Source: Candidatus Dormiibacterota bacterium
Lineage (GTDB): Bacteria > Chloroflexota > Dormibacteria > Dormibacterales > Dormibacteraceae
Length of the DNA: 64,000 nt
Assembly: GCA_003169845.1 (NCBI GenBank)
Contig: PNAG01000003.1
Span: 1-64,000, forward strand
Direction of reading: 5' to 3'
Position numbers and translations under genes: made by a program
Part shown: positions 1-7,627 of the stretch, piece after piece
How positions within the stretch are numbered: the stretch's first letter is position 1
Layout: every line of letters begins with the position of its first letter
Notes under the pieces: generated by a model
Databases searched by the model: none
What the model was told of the DNA's origin: nothing
The model's input: only the letters and a program-made list of their open reading frames with translations

Positions 1-1022
1 GTGAAGCCGATGCCGCCGTGCACCTGGATGCCATCGCCCGCGATCTTGCGATAGGCGTCGGAGACGTAAGCCTTCGCCATCGACGAAGCGAGCGAGCGGT
101 CGGGTGCGTCCGCGTCGACCGTCCAGGCGGCGTAGTAGGTTGCTGAACGGCTGCTTTCCGATAGCACGAGCATGTCGGCGAGCTTGTGCGACACCGCCTG
201 GTAGATCCCGATCGGCTTGCCGAACTGGTGGCGAGTCTTCGCGTACTCGGTTGACGTCTCCAGCACTTTCTGCGCGCCGCCTATCATCTCGGCGCAAAGC
301 GCGGCGGTACCCCAATCCAGCGCTCGCTTGAGCTGCGGCCACGCCTTGCCGGCCTGGCCCATGAGCGAGGCGCCGTCCAGCTTCACGCCGTCGAAGCGAA
401 CCTCGCTCCAGCGCCGTGTCATGTCGAGGGTCTTGAGCGAGGTGACCGCCATGCCCTTCAGCCGGCCCTTGACCAGGAACAGTGATATCCCATCCTCGCC
501 TTCGCCCCGGGTGCGGGCCGCGACCACGATGTAGTCGGCCGCCTCGGCGTCAGGCACGAACAGCTTCACTCCGTCCAGCTGCCATCCGCCCGCGCTTGGC
601 TTGGCGGTAAGCGTCACCGCGCCGGCGTCCCATCTGCCCGACGGTTCGGTGAAGGCCAGCGTGGCGCGCGCCGAGCCCTCAGCGATCGCACCCAGCACCT
701 CCTTCTTTTGGGCTTCAGTCCCCGCTTCGATCAGAGCCGGCACGGCCAGGCCCATCGTGGCGAAGAAGGGTCCGGGAAGCAGCGCTCGGCCGGCCTCTTC
801 GAGGACCACGACAAGGTCGAGAAACGTGCCCACCCCGCCGTATTGCTCTGGAATTCCGAGCGCTGTCCAGCCGAGGTCGGCGATCTTCTTCCAGAGGCCG
901 GGGTCGTAGGCCTCCGGGCTCTCCATCAGCTTGCGCACGACTTTCGAGCTGCATTCCTTGGCCAGGAAATCCCGGGCAGAGGTGCGGAGCATCTCCTGTT
1001 CTTCGGAGAAGGCGAAGTCCAT
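1..1022 (-). CDS. Acyl-CoA dehydrogenase, C-terminus beyond window edge
   Basis: About 340 codons of an acyl-CoA dehydrogenase run off the left edge. It oxidises acyl-CoA thioesters to enoyl-CoA with FAD. The N-terminus (MDFAFSEEQEML) is the usual helical start of the family, and GIPEQYGGVG and AFTEPSG match its conserved N-terminal and middle blocks. The last visible part reads IQVHGGIGFT, the conserved C-terminal flavin and acyl-CoA contact. ATG at 1022 overlaps the TGA of the upstream membrane gene by one base (TGATG), so the two are probably translationally coupled. The substrate cannot be told from sequence; steroid, branched-chain or fatty acyl-CoA are all possible. Confidence 0.9.
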   Translation of the reverse strand, partial: MDFAFSEEQEMLRTSARDFLAKECSSKVVRKLMESPEAYDPGLWKKIADLGWTALGIPEQYGGVGTFLDLVVVLEEAGRALLPGPFFATMGLAVPALIEAGTEAQKKEVLGAIAEGSARATLAFTEPSGRWDAGAVTLTAKPSAGGWQLDGVKLFVPDAEAADYIVVAARTRGEGEDGISLFLVKGRLKGMAVTSLKTLDMTRRWSEVRFDGVKLDGASLMGQAGKAWPQLKRALDWGTAALCAEMIGGAQKVLETSTEYAKTRHQFGKPIGIYQAVSHKLADMLVLSESSRSATYYAAWTVDADAPDRSLASSMAKAYVSDAYRKIAGDGIQVHGGIGF

Positions 1023-1771
1023 CAGTCGGCTCCTTCGGTGGGCGGGGTTGGCGGTGCGGGTGACCTGGGCGCGCGCCGGCGCCTGGGCTTGGGCTTAAGC
1101 GCGGGAGGTGCAACCTCGGCAGGGTCTGCGGTGCCGACAGCGGGCAGCTCCAGCGGTTCGACCGGCGCCGCGAGCTCGAGCATGGTTTCGGGGGCGGCCT
1201 CGGGTTCTGTCGCCACGGGGGTCGGTGACGCGGCCGGCTCAGGCGTGACGGCTTCGGCTGGTGCCTGGGTCTTGTCGCCCACCGGCGCGATGCGGCGCAC
1301 AGGGGGGGTGGGTGCCGCATCGTGGCGAGCTCCGGTATCGCGCCGGTAGAGCGTAACGAGGCCGAAGAAGCCCGTCAGGATGGCGACGATCCCCAACCCG
1401 ACCGCAAGGCCCAGAACTGTCGACTCGCCGCTGGTCATCGGTCGCTCGAGGCCGGAGGTACAGGCGGCCGGAGCCGGCGGACACGTGCCGATCACCGCCA
1501 GGCGCAGCGGCAGGGTGAGCATGGCGAGCATGCCGTAGACGATCGCGAGGCTGGCCAGGAAGTACAGCAGCGTCGCGATCGGCCTCCCCTGCGCGTACAG
1601 CAGGGCGCACGCACCGAGCAGCACGGCGGCAAGGGCGAATGGGATCACGACTCCGCTGATCCGGTTGGAACCTCCGCCGAGGACCAGCGGCGCCACGCCC
1701 GCGACCGCGGATAGGCCACACGCGAGCCAGAAGGCCCAGAGCACTCGTTGTTCGGTTCGCGGGGTGGCCAC
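1022..1771 (-). CDS. Four-TM membrane protein with Pro/Ala-rich tail
   Basis: A 249-residue protein with four hydrophobic segments in the first 145 residues (about 8-30, 40-60, 65-90 and 118-140). The last pair is separated by a loop with two cysteines (CPPAPAAC). A charged, Pro/Ala/Glu-rich and probably disordered tail of about 100 residues follows and ends in a basic PKPRRRRAPR stretch. I do not recognise the family. It is encoded directly before an acyl-CoA dehydrogenase with a one-base overlap, so the two are co-transcribed, but this does not reveal a function. Confidence 0.75.
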   Translation of the reverse strand: MATPRTEQRVLWAFWLACGLSAVAGVAPLVLGGGSNRISGVVIPFALAAVLLGACALLYAQGRPIATLLYFLASLAIVYGMLAMLTLPLRLAVIGTCPPAPAACTSGLERPMTSGESTVLGLAVGLGIVAILTGFFGLVTLYRRDTGARHDAAPTPPVRRIAPVGDKTQAPAEAVTPEPAASPTPVATEPEAAPETMLELAAPVEPLELPAVGTADPAEVAPPALKPKPRRRRAPRSPAPPTPPTEGAD

Positions 1772-1798
1772 GGTGCGGCCTAGTTTATTCGGCGCGCC

Positions 1799-3379
1799 TC
1801 AATCCCCGGGCTGCGCGCGACCGGCGGCGACGTGGGCGGTCTGACGCAGCGGGACCTCTTTGATCAGCAGCGTGGCGATGAACGCCACCGCGATGATCGG
1901 AAGCCCCGCCGTGAAGACGGGATGAATCGCGTCGGCCAGGCCGTGCCGGATGCCCGCGGCGATGGCCGCCGGCAGGCGGGCCAGCTGCGTGGGGTCGAAG
2001 ACCGCGCCGGTGGTGGAGGCGCCCGCGGCCTGGAACTGCTTGAGGGCGGCCGCCGGCAGGTACTTGGCCATCGACGACGCCATGCCCTGGGTCAGGATCG
2101 TGCCGAGGATCGCCAGTCCGATCGCGGCGCCGATCGACCGCGACAGCTGCGTGGCCGAGGTCGCCACGGCCATGTCCTGGCGGCTGACCGAGTTCTGCAC
2201 GACCAGGGTGTAGGTCTGCATGCTGACGCCGAGGCCGAGGCCGATGAGGATCATGGCTTCGATCGCGGTCTGGTTGGTCGTGTGGATGTCGAAGGTCGAG
2301 AGCATGTAGAAGCCCGCTCCCATGAAGATCAGTCCGACCAGCAGCGGGATTTTGTAGCGACCGGTCCGCGAGATCAGCTGGCCGCTGCCAATGCTGGTCA
2401 CGATCATCGCTACCAACATCGGGACCAGGATCGCTCCGGAATTCGTGACGCTGTTGCCGATGACACCCTGCACGAACACAGGGAGAAAAAAGATTGCCCC
2501 GAACATCGCCATCGCCACGCCCATCCCCGCGATGTTGGAAAAGGTGAAGATGCTGCTCTTCCAAAGGCGCAGAGGCAGCACCGGTTCCGGCGCGCGCGTC
2601 TCGACCCACACGAACGTGGCGAGAAGGATCGCCGCCGCTGAGTACAGGCCGATGATCTGCCACGAATTCCACGGGTATTGACCTCCGCCCCAGACGGTCG
2701 CCAGGAGCGCGCAGGTGATGCCGCTGGACAGCGTGATGCTGCCCCATACGTCGATCGCGTGCTTGCGCCGCTCGTTGGGGACGTGCATGTAGAGGGCGAC
2801 GACGAGGAGCGTCAGGATCGCGAAGGGAATGTTGATGAAGAAGAGCCAGCGCCAGCTGAAGTTCTGGGTGATGTATCCACCTGCCGCCGGCCCGATGATC
2901 GAGGCCACACCGAAAGACGCGCCCATCATTCCCTGGTACTTGCCCCGTTCGCGAGGCGAGATGATGTCGCCGATGATCGCCTGCGAAAGCGGCATGATGA
3001 AGCCCATCCCGGCGCCCTGCACGAAGCGTGCGAACACCAGGAACCAGAAGTTCGGAGCGACACCGGACAGCGCCGACCCGACCGCGAACACGACGATGCC
3101 GGTCATGTAGAGCGGCTTGCGACCGTAGATGTCGGAGAGCTTGCCGGCGACCGGCACCACGATGGTGGAGGCGAGCATCGCGGAGATCGGGATCCAGCTG
3201 TAGTCGGCGATACCGCCGAGCTCCGCGACGATCGTGGGCAGCGCGGGTGCGACCAGGGTCATGTTGAGCGACGCGACCAGCGAGCCGAGCATCAGGCCGG
3301 CGAAGACGGCCATGACGCCCCGGTCGATTCCCTTCTTCTCGGTCGCAACCTCGGTTTGGCGTGCGGCGACGGCCGTCAT
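1799..3379 (-). CDS. MFS multidrug efflux transporter, DHA2 (EmrB/QacA) family
   Basis: A 526-residue proton-driven exporter of the 14-helix DHA2 family. It begins MTAVAARQTEV at ATG 3379, then shows the family signature of helix 1 (SLNMTLVAPALPTI) and the motif-A loop GKLSDIYGRKP. Later motif-C-like glycines (GPAAGGYI) are typical of antiporters. The ATG overlaps the TGA of the upstream marR gene as ATGA, so the two form one operon. That arrangement suggests a drug- or metabolite-induced pump controlled by its neighbour. An open frame continues upstream of 3379, but there it only reads marR in another frame and has no transporter-like composition. Confidence 0.92.
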   Translation of the reverse strand: MTAVAARQTEVATEKKGIDRGVMAVFAGLMLGSLVASLNMTLVAPALPTIVAELGGIADYSWIPISAMLASTIVVPVAGKLSDIYGRKPLYMTGIVVFAVGSALSGVAPNFWFLVFARFVQGAGMGFIMPLSQAIIGDIISPRERGKYQGMMGASFGVASIIGPAAGGYITQNFSWRWLFFINIPFAILTLLVVALYMHVPNERRKHAIDVWGSITLSSGITCALLATVWGGGQYPWNSWQIIGLYSAAAILLATFVWVETRAPEPVLPLRLWKSSIFTFSNIAGMGVAMAMFGAIFFLPVFVQGVIGNSVTNSGAILVPMLVAMIVTSIGSGQLISRTGRYKIPLLVGLIFMGAGFYMLSTFDIHTTNQTAIEAMILIGLGLGVSMQTYTLVVQNSVSRQDMAVATSATQLSRSIGAAIGLAILGTILTQGMASSMAKYLPAAALKQFQAAGASTTGAVFDPTQLARLPAAIAAGIRHGLADAIHPVFTAGLPIIAVAFIATLLIKEVPLRQTAHVAAGRAQPGD

Positions 3380-3834
3380 ACGGCGGTGTGCTCCAGGACT
3401 GCGCCATGGCCGGACGCCACCTCGGCGAGCGCGCGCCAGCCACGCGTCAGCGCCGCCAGGTCCTCTGGCGAAAGCGATGACATCCAGCGGCGGAGGAGCG
3501 ATTGGCTGCCCTCGCGGAGATCGGTGACCAGGCGTACCCCGACCCGCGTCAGGCTGAGGAGCACCCGTCGGCGGTCCGCCGGATCTTCGCGGCGTTCGAC
3601 GTAACCGGCTCGTACGAGGCGGTCCGCGAGCAGGCTCGCGGCGGGTAGCCCGATGCCGAAGAGCTCCGCCAGGCGACCCACCGAGGCCTCCTCCTCGTCG
3701 CGAAGCAAGAACAAGGCGCGGAGCTGCTGCATCGAGATATCGAGGTGGCGCCACCTGCTTGCAGTCGACGTCAGGAGGGCGCGGTGCAGCTTCCTGTAGG
3801 CCGCGAGCGCTTCATCGGTGGAGGGCTGAGAGAT
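3376..3834 (-). CDS. MarR-family transcriptional regulator with probable ATC start
   Basis: A winged-helix repressor of the MarR family. The visible core has helix 1-2 (MQQLRALFLL), recognition helix (GLPAASLLADRLVRAGYVERREDPADRRR) in pieces, and wing. The first ATG (3732) would delete the dimerisation helix. The frame stays open and MarR-like back to a stop at 3847-3849 but contains no ATG, GTG or TTG there. A TATATT box at 3841-3846 lies 6 nt before an in-frame ATC (3834), the same spacing as other leaderless starts here. From that codon the protein would start MSQPSTDEALAAYRKLHRAL, a normal MarR N-terminus. The start is inferred; the gene itself is clear. It probably represses the downstream efflux gene. 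Confidence 0.75.
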   Translation of the reverse strand: MSQPSTDEALAAYRKLHRALLTSTASRWRHLDISMQQLRALFLLRDEEEASVGRLAELFGIGLPAASLLADRLVRAGYVERREDPADRRRVLLSLTRVGVRLVTDLREGSQSLLRRWMSSLSPEDLAALTRGWRALAEVASGHGAVLEHTAV

Positions 3835-3855
3835 AGTTTCAATATATTAAACTAT
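3833..3855. promoter_or_regulatory. Inverted repeat overlapping marR promoter, likely operator
   Basis: ATAGTTT and AAACTAT form perfect 7-bp arms separated by 9 bp of A/T-rich sequence. On the minus strand the spacer contains TATATT, a -10-like box for marR. MarR proteins commonly autoregulate by binding palindromes of about this size over their own promoter. The AT content contrasts sharply with the GC-rich surroundings. Confidence 0.55.
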
Positions 3856-3911
3856 TCGGTAAGACGAAAGTTTCCGCTGAAAGCGAAGTGGGCTTGCCGG
3901 GCTTGCCGGCC

Positions 3912-5060
3912 TTAACGGCTTCGCGGTAGGCCCAGCACCCTCTCCGCCAGGATGTTGCGCAGCACCTCGGAGGAGCCGGCCTCGATCGTGTTCGCCCTCG
4001 ACCGCAGGAACTCGTAGAGCCACCCGTCGCCATCGCCGACCTGCCCGGCGGGCCCCGCCATGTCGACGGCAGCCTCCGTCATGCGCTGGTTGAGCTCCGA
4101 CCACATCAGCTTCAGGATCGATCCCTCGGGTCCTGGAATCCCACTGCGCTTCACCGCGGTCACGGCGCGGTAGCCGTTGAGCTGAAGCGCGCGTGCCTCG
4201 ATCGTGTACTGCGCGACCTTCTGGCGGACGAGTGGGTCGGCGCCCCGACCGAGCTTCCGCGCATGCTCGGCAAGCTCGGCCGCCGTGATCTGGGCGCGGG
4301 TGGCGAGCGCCATGCCCAGCGTGCCTCTTTCGTGCAGCAGCGTGGTCATCGCGACGGCCCAACCGCTGCCGGCCTCGCCGAGGATCTGTGACTTGGGCAC
4401 CTTCACGTCTTTGAAGAAGATCTCGTTGAACTCCGCGTCGCCCGTGATCTGGACGAGCGGGCGCACCTCGACGCCAGGGCTCTCCATGTCGACCAGCAGG
4501 TAGGTGAGACCATCGCGCGGATTGGCCTCCTTGCGCTCGCGGGTGACCAACATGCACCACTTCGCCACGTGCGCGAGGGTCGTCCAGACCTTCTGCCCGT
4601 TGACCACGTAGTGATCGCCCCTGTCCTCGGCGCGGGTCTGCAAACCCGACAGGTCGCTGCCGGCGTTCGGCTCGCTGAACCCCTGGCACCAGATCTCCTC
4701 CGCGGAGAGGAGCGGCGGGAGGTAACGCTTCTTCTGCTCTTCGGTGCCGTGGGAGATGACGACGGGACCACCCATGCCCAGACCGATGACGTTGATCGGC
4801 TCGGGTGCCTGGGCCTGGATCATCTCGTCGTTGAAGATCAGCTGCTGCATGAAGCCTTCGCCGCGGCCGCCGTACTCCTTCGGCCAGGTGATGCCAACGT
4901 AGCCGGCTTCGTAGAGCTTCTTCTGCCAGGCGCGCCGGCTCTCGACAACACCCTTCATGTCGGACTCGGCCGGGCCGTCCTTGTGCGAAACGTTGGCTTT
5001 GAGCCACGCCCGGACCTCGTCGCGAAAGACCTTCTCGGACTCGCTGAGGTCGAAATCCAT
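3912..5060 (-). CDS. Acyl-CoA dehydrogenase
   Basis: A full-length 382-residue flavoprotein that introduces an alpha-beta double bond into an acyl-CoA. It has the typical N-terminal helical domain with WPKEYGGRG, the FAD/acyl-CoA loop QGFSEPNAGSDLSGL, and the C-terminal block ending in IEAGSSEVLRNILAERVLGLPR. It is of the FadE type abundant in actinobacteria and not a close paralogue of the dehydrogenase at 1-1022. It stands alone: the next gene upstream on this strand ends at 5085. TAGATT 6 nt before ATG 5060 suggests a leaderless transcript. The substrate is unknown. Confidence 0.92.
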   Translation of the reverse strand: MDFDLSESEKVFRDEVRAWLKANVSHKDGPAESDMKGVVESRRAWQKKLYEAGYVGITWPKEYGGRGEGFMQQLIFNDEMIQAQAPEPINVIGLGMGGPVVISHGTEEQKKRYLPPLLSAEEIWCQGFSEPNAGSDLSGLQTRAEDRGDHYVVNGQKVWTTLAHVAKWCMLVTRERKEANPRDGLTYLLVDMESPGVEVRPLVQITGDAEFNEIFFKDVKVPKSQILGEAGSGWAVAMTTLLHERGTLGMALATRAQITAAELAEHARKLGRGADPLVRQKVAQYTIEARALQLNGYRAVTAVKRSGIPGPEGSILKLMWSELNQRMTEAAVDMAGPAGQVGDGDGWLYEFLRSRANTIEAGSSEVLRNILAERVLGLPRSR

Positions 5061-5066
5061 GCCGCT

Positions 5067-5072
5067 AATCTA
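5067..5072 (-). promoter_or_regulatory. -10 element (TAGATT) of acyl-CoA dehydrogenase gene
   Basis: TAGATT on the minus strand lies 6 nt from ATG 5060, so transcription would begin at or near the start codon. Confidence 0.5.
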
Positions 5073-5084
5073 GACTGTCGCGCC

Positions 5085-5993
5085 CTAGGCGACCGCAGGT
5101 ATCACATCGGAGGCCAGCAGCTTCAACGCGTCGGAGTCGTCGAGGAGGAAGTGCTGGAGCATGAAGAGGTCGACCCCGAGACCGCAGACGGAGCGCATCT
5201 TCTCGGCGATCTCTTCCGGGGTGCCTACGAACCATGCCTCTTTCCGATCCTCTATGACCTCGTCGGGCGTCATGCCGCTCAGCTGCCGGACGACCTTGGA
5301 GACTTGCCCGGCGCGGTCACGCAGCTCCGATTTGTCGCGCCCGATGATGTAGCCCGTCATCACCGAGTGCCGGATCGAGCTCGGATCGCGCCCGATCTCG
5401 CGGCACGACGCCTCCAGGTCTTCGCGCCCCTGCCGGTACAGGTCGGTGTCCAGGCGCGACACGTTCCACTCTGACGCTTCGCGTGCCACCAGCGGGATGG
5501 TCCGCTTCCTGCCTTTGCCACCCATCAAGAGCGGTATCGGGTTGTGCGCCGGCTTCGGGTTCGATCTGTTCCAGGTGTCATGCATGGTCCGGATCCCCTG
5601 CTCGAGATGGTCGAACCGCTCCTTCTCCGTATAGAAGGGGATTCCGAACTCTGTGTGCTCGTTCTCGTTCCAGCCGGCTCCCACCCCGAGGATGACGCGA
5701 CCACCGGAAAGCACGTCAACAGCCGCGGCCATCTTGGCGAGGATCGCTGGGAGTCGAAACGTCATGGGGCTGACCATGGGACCGAACTCGATCCGCTTCG
5801 TCCATTCGGCGGCGAGCGCGAGCGAAGCCCATGTTTCGATGCAATCGCGGTCCGGCGCTTTCATCAACGAGATGAGATGGTCGCTCCGGCGCAGCGAGTC
5901 GAAGCCGAGCGTGTCGGCGTCGTGACAGATGCGGCGCCACCTGTCCCAGTTGAGGCCTTCCTGCCCCTCGATCATGATCCCGACTTTCGCCAT
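5085..5993 (-). CDS. LLM-class (F420-dependent type) oxidoreductase
   Basis: A 302-residue TIM-barrel flavin/F420 enzyme of the bacterial luciferase-like superfamily. Key blocks are FDSLRRSDHL near the N-terminus, the barrel segment GRVILGVGAGWNENEH, and PLLMGGKGRKR. The latter two are the family's cofactor-binding stretches. F420 rather than FMN is the likelier cofactor because fgd and cofCED occur at 25727-28960. The start MAKVGIMIEG (ATG 5993) overlaps the TAA of the PHP gene by one base, so both are in one operon. The frame extends upstream but reads the neighbour out of frame. The substrate is unknown. Confidence 0.88.
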   Translation of the reverse strand: MAKVGIMIEGQEGLNWDRWRRICHDADTLGFDSLRRSDHLISLMKAPDRDCIETWASLALAAEWTKRIEFGPMVSPMTFRLPAILAKMAAAVDVLSGGRVILGVGAGWNENEHTEFGIPFYTEKERFDHLEQGIRTMHDTWNRSNPKPAHNPIPLLMGGKGRKRTIPLVAREASEWNVSRLDTDLYRQGREDLEASCREIGRDPSSIRHSVMTGYIIGRDKSELRDRAGQVSKVVRQLSGMTPDEVIEDRKEAWFVGTPEEIAEKMRSVCGLGVDLFMLQHFLLDDSDALKLLASDVIPAVA

Positions 5994-7000
5994 TACTCGA
6001 GCGCCATCGTAAGTTGGTCGAGGGTCAGGAAGTTGAGGATGCGGTCCTGGGGGATGCCCGCTCGCCGCGCCATCCACATCCCCATCGGCACGTAGGCGAA
6101 CTCGGCCGGCGCGTGAGCGTCGGCATCCAGGCTGAAGCTGCATCCCAACTCCAGCGCGAGCCGCGCCATCTCTGGGGACAGGTCCATGCGCGCAGGGTCG
6201 CAGTCGATCTCGAGCGCAACGTGGTGTCGGGCCGCCTCCTTGAAGACCGCTTCGAAGTCGTAATTTGCCCCTTCGCGTGAACCCGGCCGGCGGCCGGTCG
6301 GGTGGCCGATCACGTCGACGTGCGGGTGCGAGACCGCACGCAGCATGCGCTCGGTCATGGCGGCGGGTTCCTGGCGAAGCTTCACGTGCGGCGACGCGAT
6401 CACCACGTCGAGAAGCTCGAGGACCATGTCCGGGAGGTCGAGCGCGCCGTCCTCCAGGATGTCCACCTCGATGCCTTGCAGCAGCGTCACGCCCGGCACC
6501 TGCGCCTGGACCTCAGCCATCTCCCTGGATTGCGCCAGGAGCCGGTCGGCGTCGAGCCCGTTGACGACCTTGATCCGAGGCGAGTGGTCCGTCACTCCGA
6601 GGTAGCGGTAGCCCATCGCCGCAGCGCCCCTGGCCATGTCGAGCATGGTCGCCTTGCCGTCGCTCCATTTCGAGTGCGAGTGGACGTCCCCCTGGTATTG
6701 GGCGAAATCAAGCACCGACTCGTCGTCCCTCGCCGGCTGCTTCATCTGCTCGCGCAGGCGGTCGAGGTAGCGGCTGTGGCCTGTCTCCACCACCTCGGCG
6801 AGGACCTTCGCGATACCGGCGCCCACCCCTTCGAGCGACGTGAGCTCGTTCCCGGCGTGGAGCGCCGCGAGGTCGGGCCGCTCTATCGCCAGCGACCACG
6901 CCGCCCCCGAGAACGCTTTGGCGCGGAACTTTTCGTCAGGGTCCTGTCGCAGCAGGTATCCGATCTCCGACAGGACCTGCGCCGCCGCAATCGTATCCAC
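5993..7000 (-). CDS. PHP-domain phosphoesterase with PolX-type N-terminus, no polymerase palm
   Basis: A 335-residue protein. Residues about 1-90 resemble the DNA polymerase beta 8-kDa/helix-hairpin-helix region of PolX (AAAQVLSEIGYLL, SLEGVGAGIAKVLAEVV). Residues about 105-335 form a PHP domain with metal-ligand motifs GDVHSHSKWSDG, VTDHSPR, EVDIL, ASPH, DVIGHPTGR and DADAHAP. In PolX these flank a nucleotidyltransferase palm; here the palm is absent and the two ends are joined directly. PHP domains of PolX are Mn/Zn-dependent 3'-5' exonucleases or phosphatases, so a DNA-end or phosphoester hydrolase is likely. GTG 7000 diverges from folE with 17 bp between start codons. Confidence 0.85.
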   Translation of the reverse strand: MDTIAAAQVLSEIGYLLRQDPDEKFRAKAFSGAAWSLAIERPDLAALHAGNELTSLEGVGAGIAKVLAEVVETGHSRYLDRLREQMKQPARDDESVLDFAQYQGDVHSHSKWSDGKATMLDMARGAAAMGYRYLGVTDHSPRIKVVNGLDADRLLAQSREMAEVQAQVPGVTLLQGIEVDILEDGALDLPDMVLELLDVVIASPHVKLRQEPAAMTERMLRAVSHPHVDVIGHPTGRRPGSREGANYDFEAVFKEAARHHVALEIDCDPARMDLSPEMARLALELGCSFSLDADAHAPAEFAYVPMGMWMARRAGIPQDRILNFLTLDQLTMALE

Positions 7001-7017
7001 CCATCAATTGTGTGAGG

Positions 7018-7605
7018 ATGCGGCACGTGGCAAAGACCAAGCCCCGGCCAGGCGACCCGATTCCCGACCTGGTCGAGTCTCTTCTCGCGGAGCTGGGCGA
7101 GGACCCGAGGCGCCAGGGCCTGAAGGCAACGCCGGAGCGTGTGTCGAGGGCGCTGCGCCAGCTGACCGACGGCTATGGCGTGCAGCCCGAGGACGTCATC
7201 GCGGATGCCGTCTTCGACCAGGACTACGACGAGATGGTCGTGGTCAAGGACATCCCCTTTTACAGCCTTTGCGAGCACCACATGCTCCCGTTTTTCGGCA
7301 CCTGCCACGTCGGCTACCTACCGCGGGGAAAGGTCGTCGGCCTGAGCAAGATCCCGCGCCTGGTCGGCGTCTTCGCCCACCGCCTGCAGCTCCAGGAGCG
7401 CATGACGAAGGAGATCGCAGAGGCGCTGAACGGCACGCTGACCCCGAAAGGCGTCGGCGTCGTGGTCGAGGCACGCCACCTGTGCATGGAGATGCGCGGA
7501 GTCGAGAAGCCGGGCGGGCAGCTGATCACCTCCTGCATGCTCGGCACGTTCCGCAAAGACCCGCGCACGCGTGCGGAGTTCCTGGACCTGGTCCGCCGGC
7601 CCTAA
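7018..7605 (+). CDS. folE: GTP cyclohydrolase I
   Basis: FolE converts GTP to 7,8-dihydroneopterin triphosphate, the first step of folate synthesis. The roughly 195-residue product has PFYSLCEHHMLPFFG with zinc ligand Cys and catalytic His-His, then the second zinc cysteine in EARHLCMEMRG. TSCMLGTFRKDP closes the domain. Length is normal for the cytosolic homodecamer subunit. ATG 7018 is preceded by GTG 7012 in frame; either could serve. There is no clear ribosome binding site, and CAATTG at 7005-7010 is a weak -10 candidate 7 nt before the ATG. Confidence 0.95.
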   Translation: MRHVAKTKPRPGDPIPDLVESLLAELGEDPRRQGLKATPERVSRALRQLTDGYGVQPEDVIADAVFDQDYDEMVVVKDIPFYSLCEHHMLPFFGTCHVGYLPRGKVVGLSKIPRLVGVFAHRLQLQERMTKEIAEALNGTLTPKGVGVVVEARHLCMEMRGVEKPGGQLITSCMLGTFRKDPRTRAEFLDLVRRP

Positions 7606-7606
7606 C

Positions 7607-7627
7607 GGCGGACGAACCATCTCCGCC
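7607..7627. terminator. Weak hairpin between convergent folE and surface-protein gene
   Basis: GGCGGA (7607-7612) pairs with TCCGCC (7622-7627) over a 9-nt loop, starting just after the folE stop and ending next to the stop of the convergent gene. There is no T-tract, so this is only a possible shared terminator. Confidence 0.3.

Noticed and set aside
3380-3754. N-terminal extension of the efflux transporter
   Set aside because: The extra 125 residues are Arg/Pro/Gly-rich and lie over marR in another frame. The ATG in the ATGA junction gives the family start.
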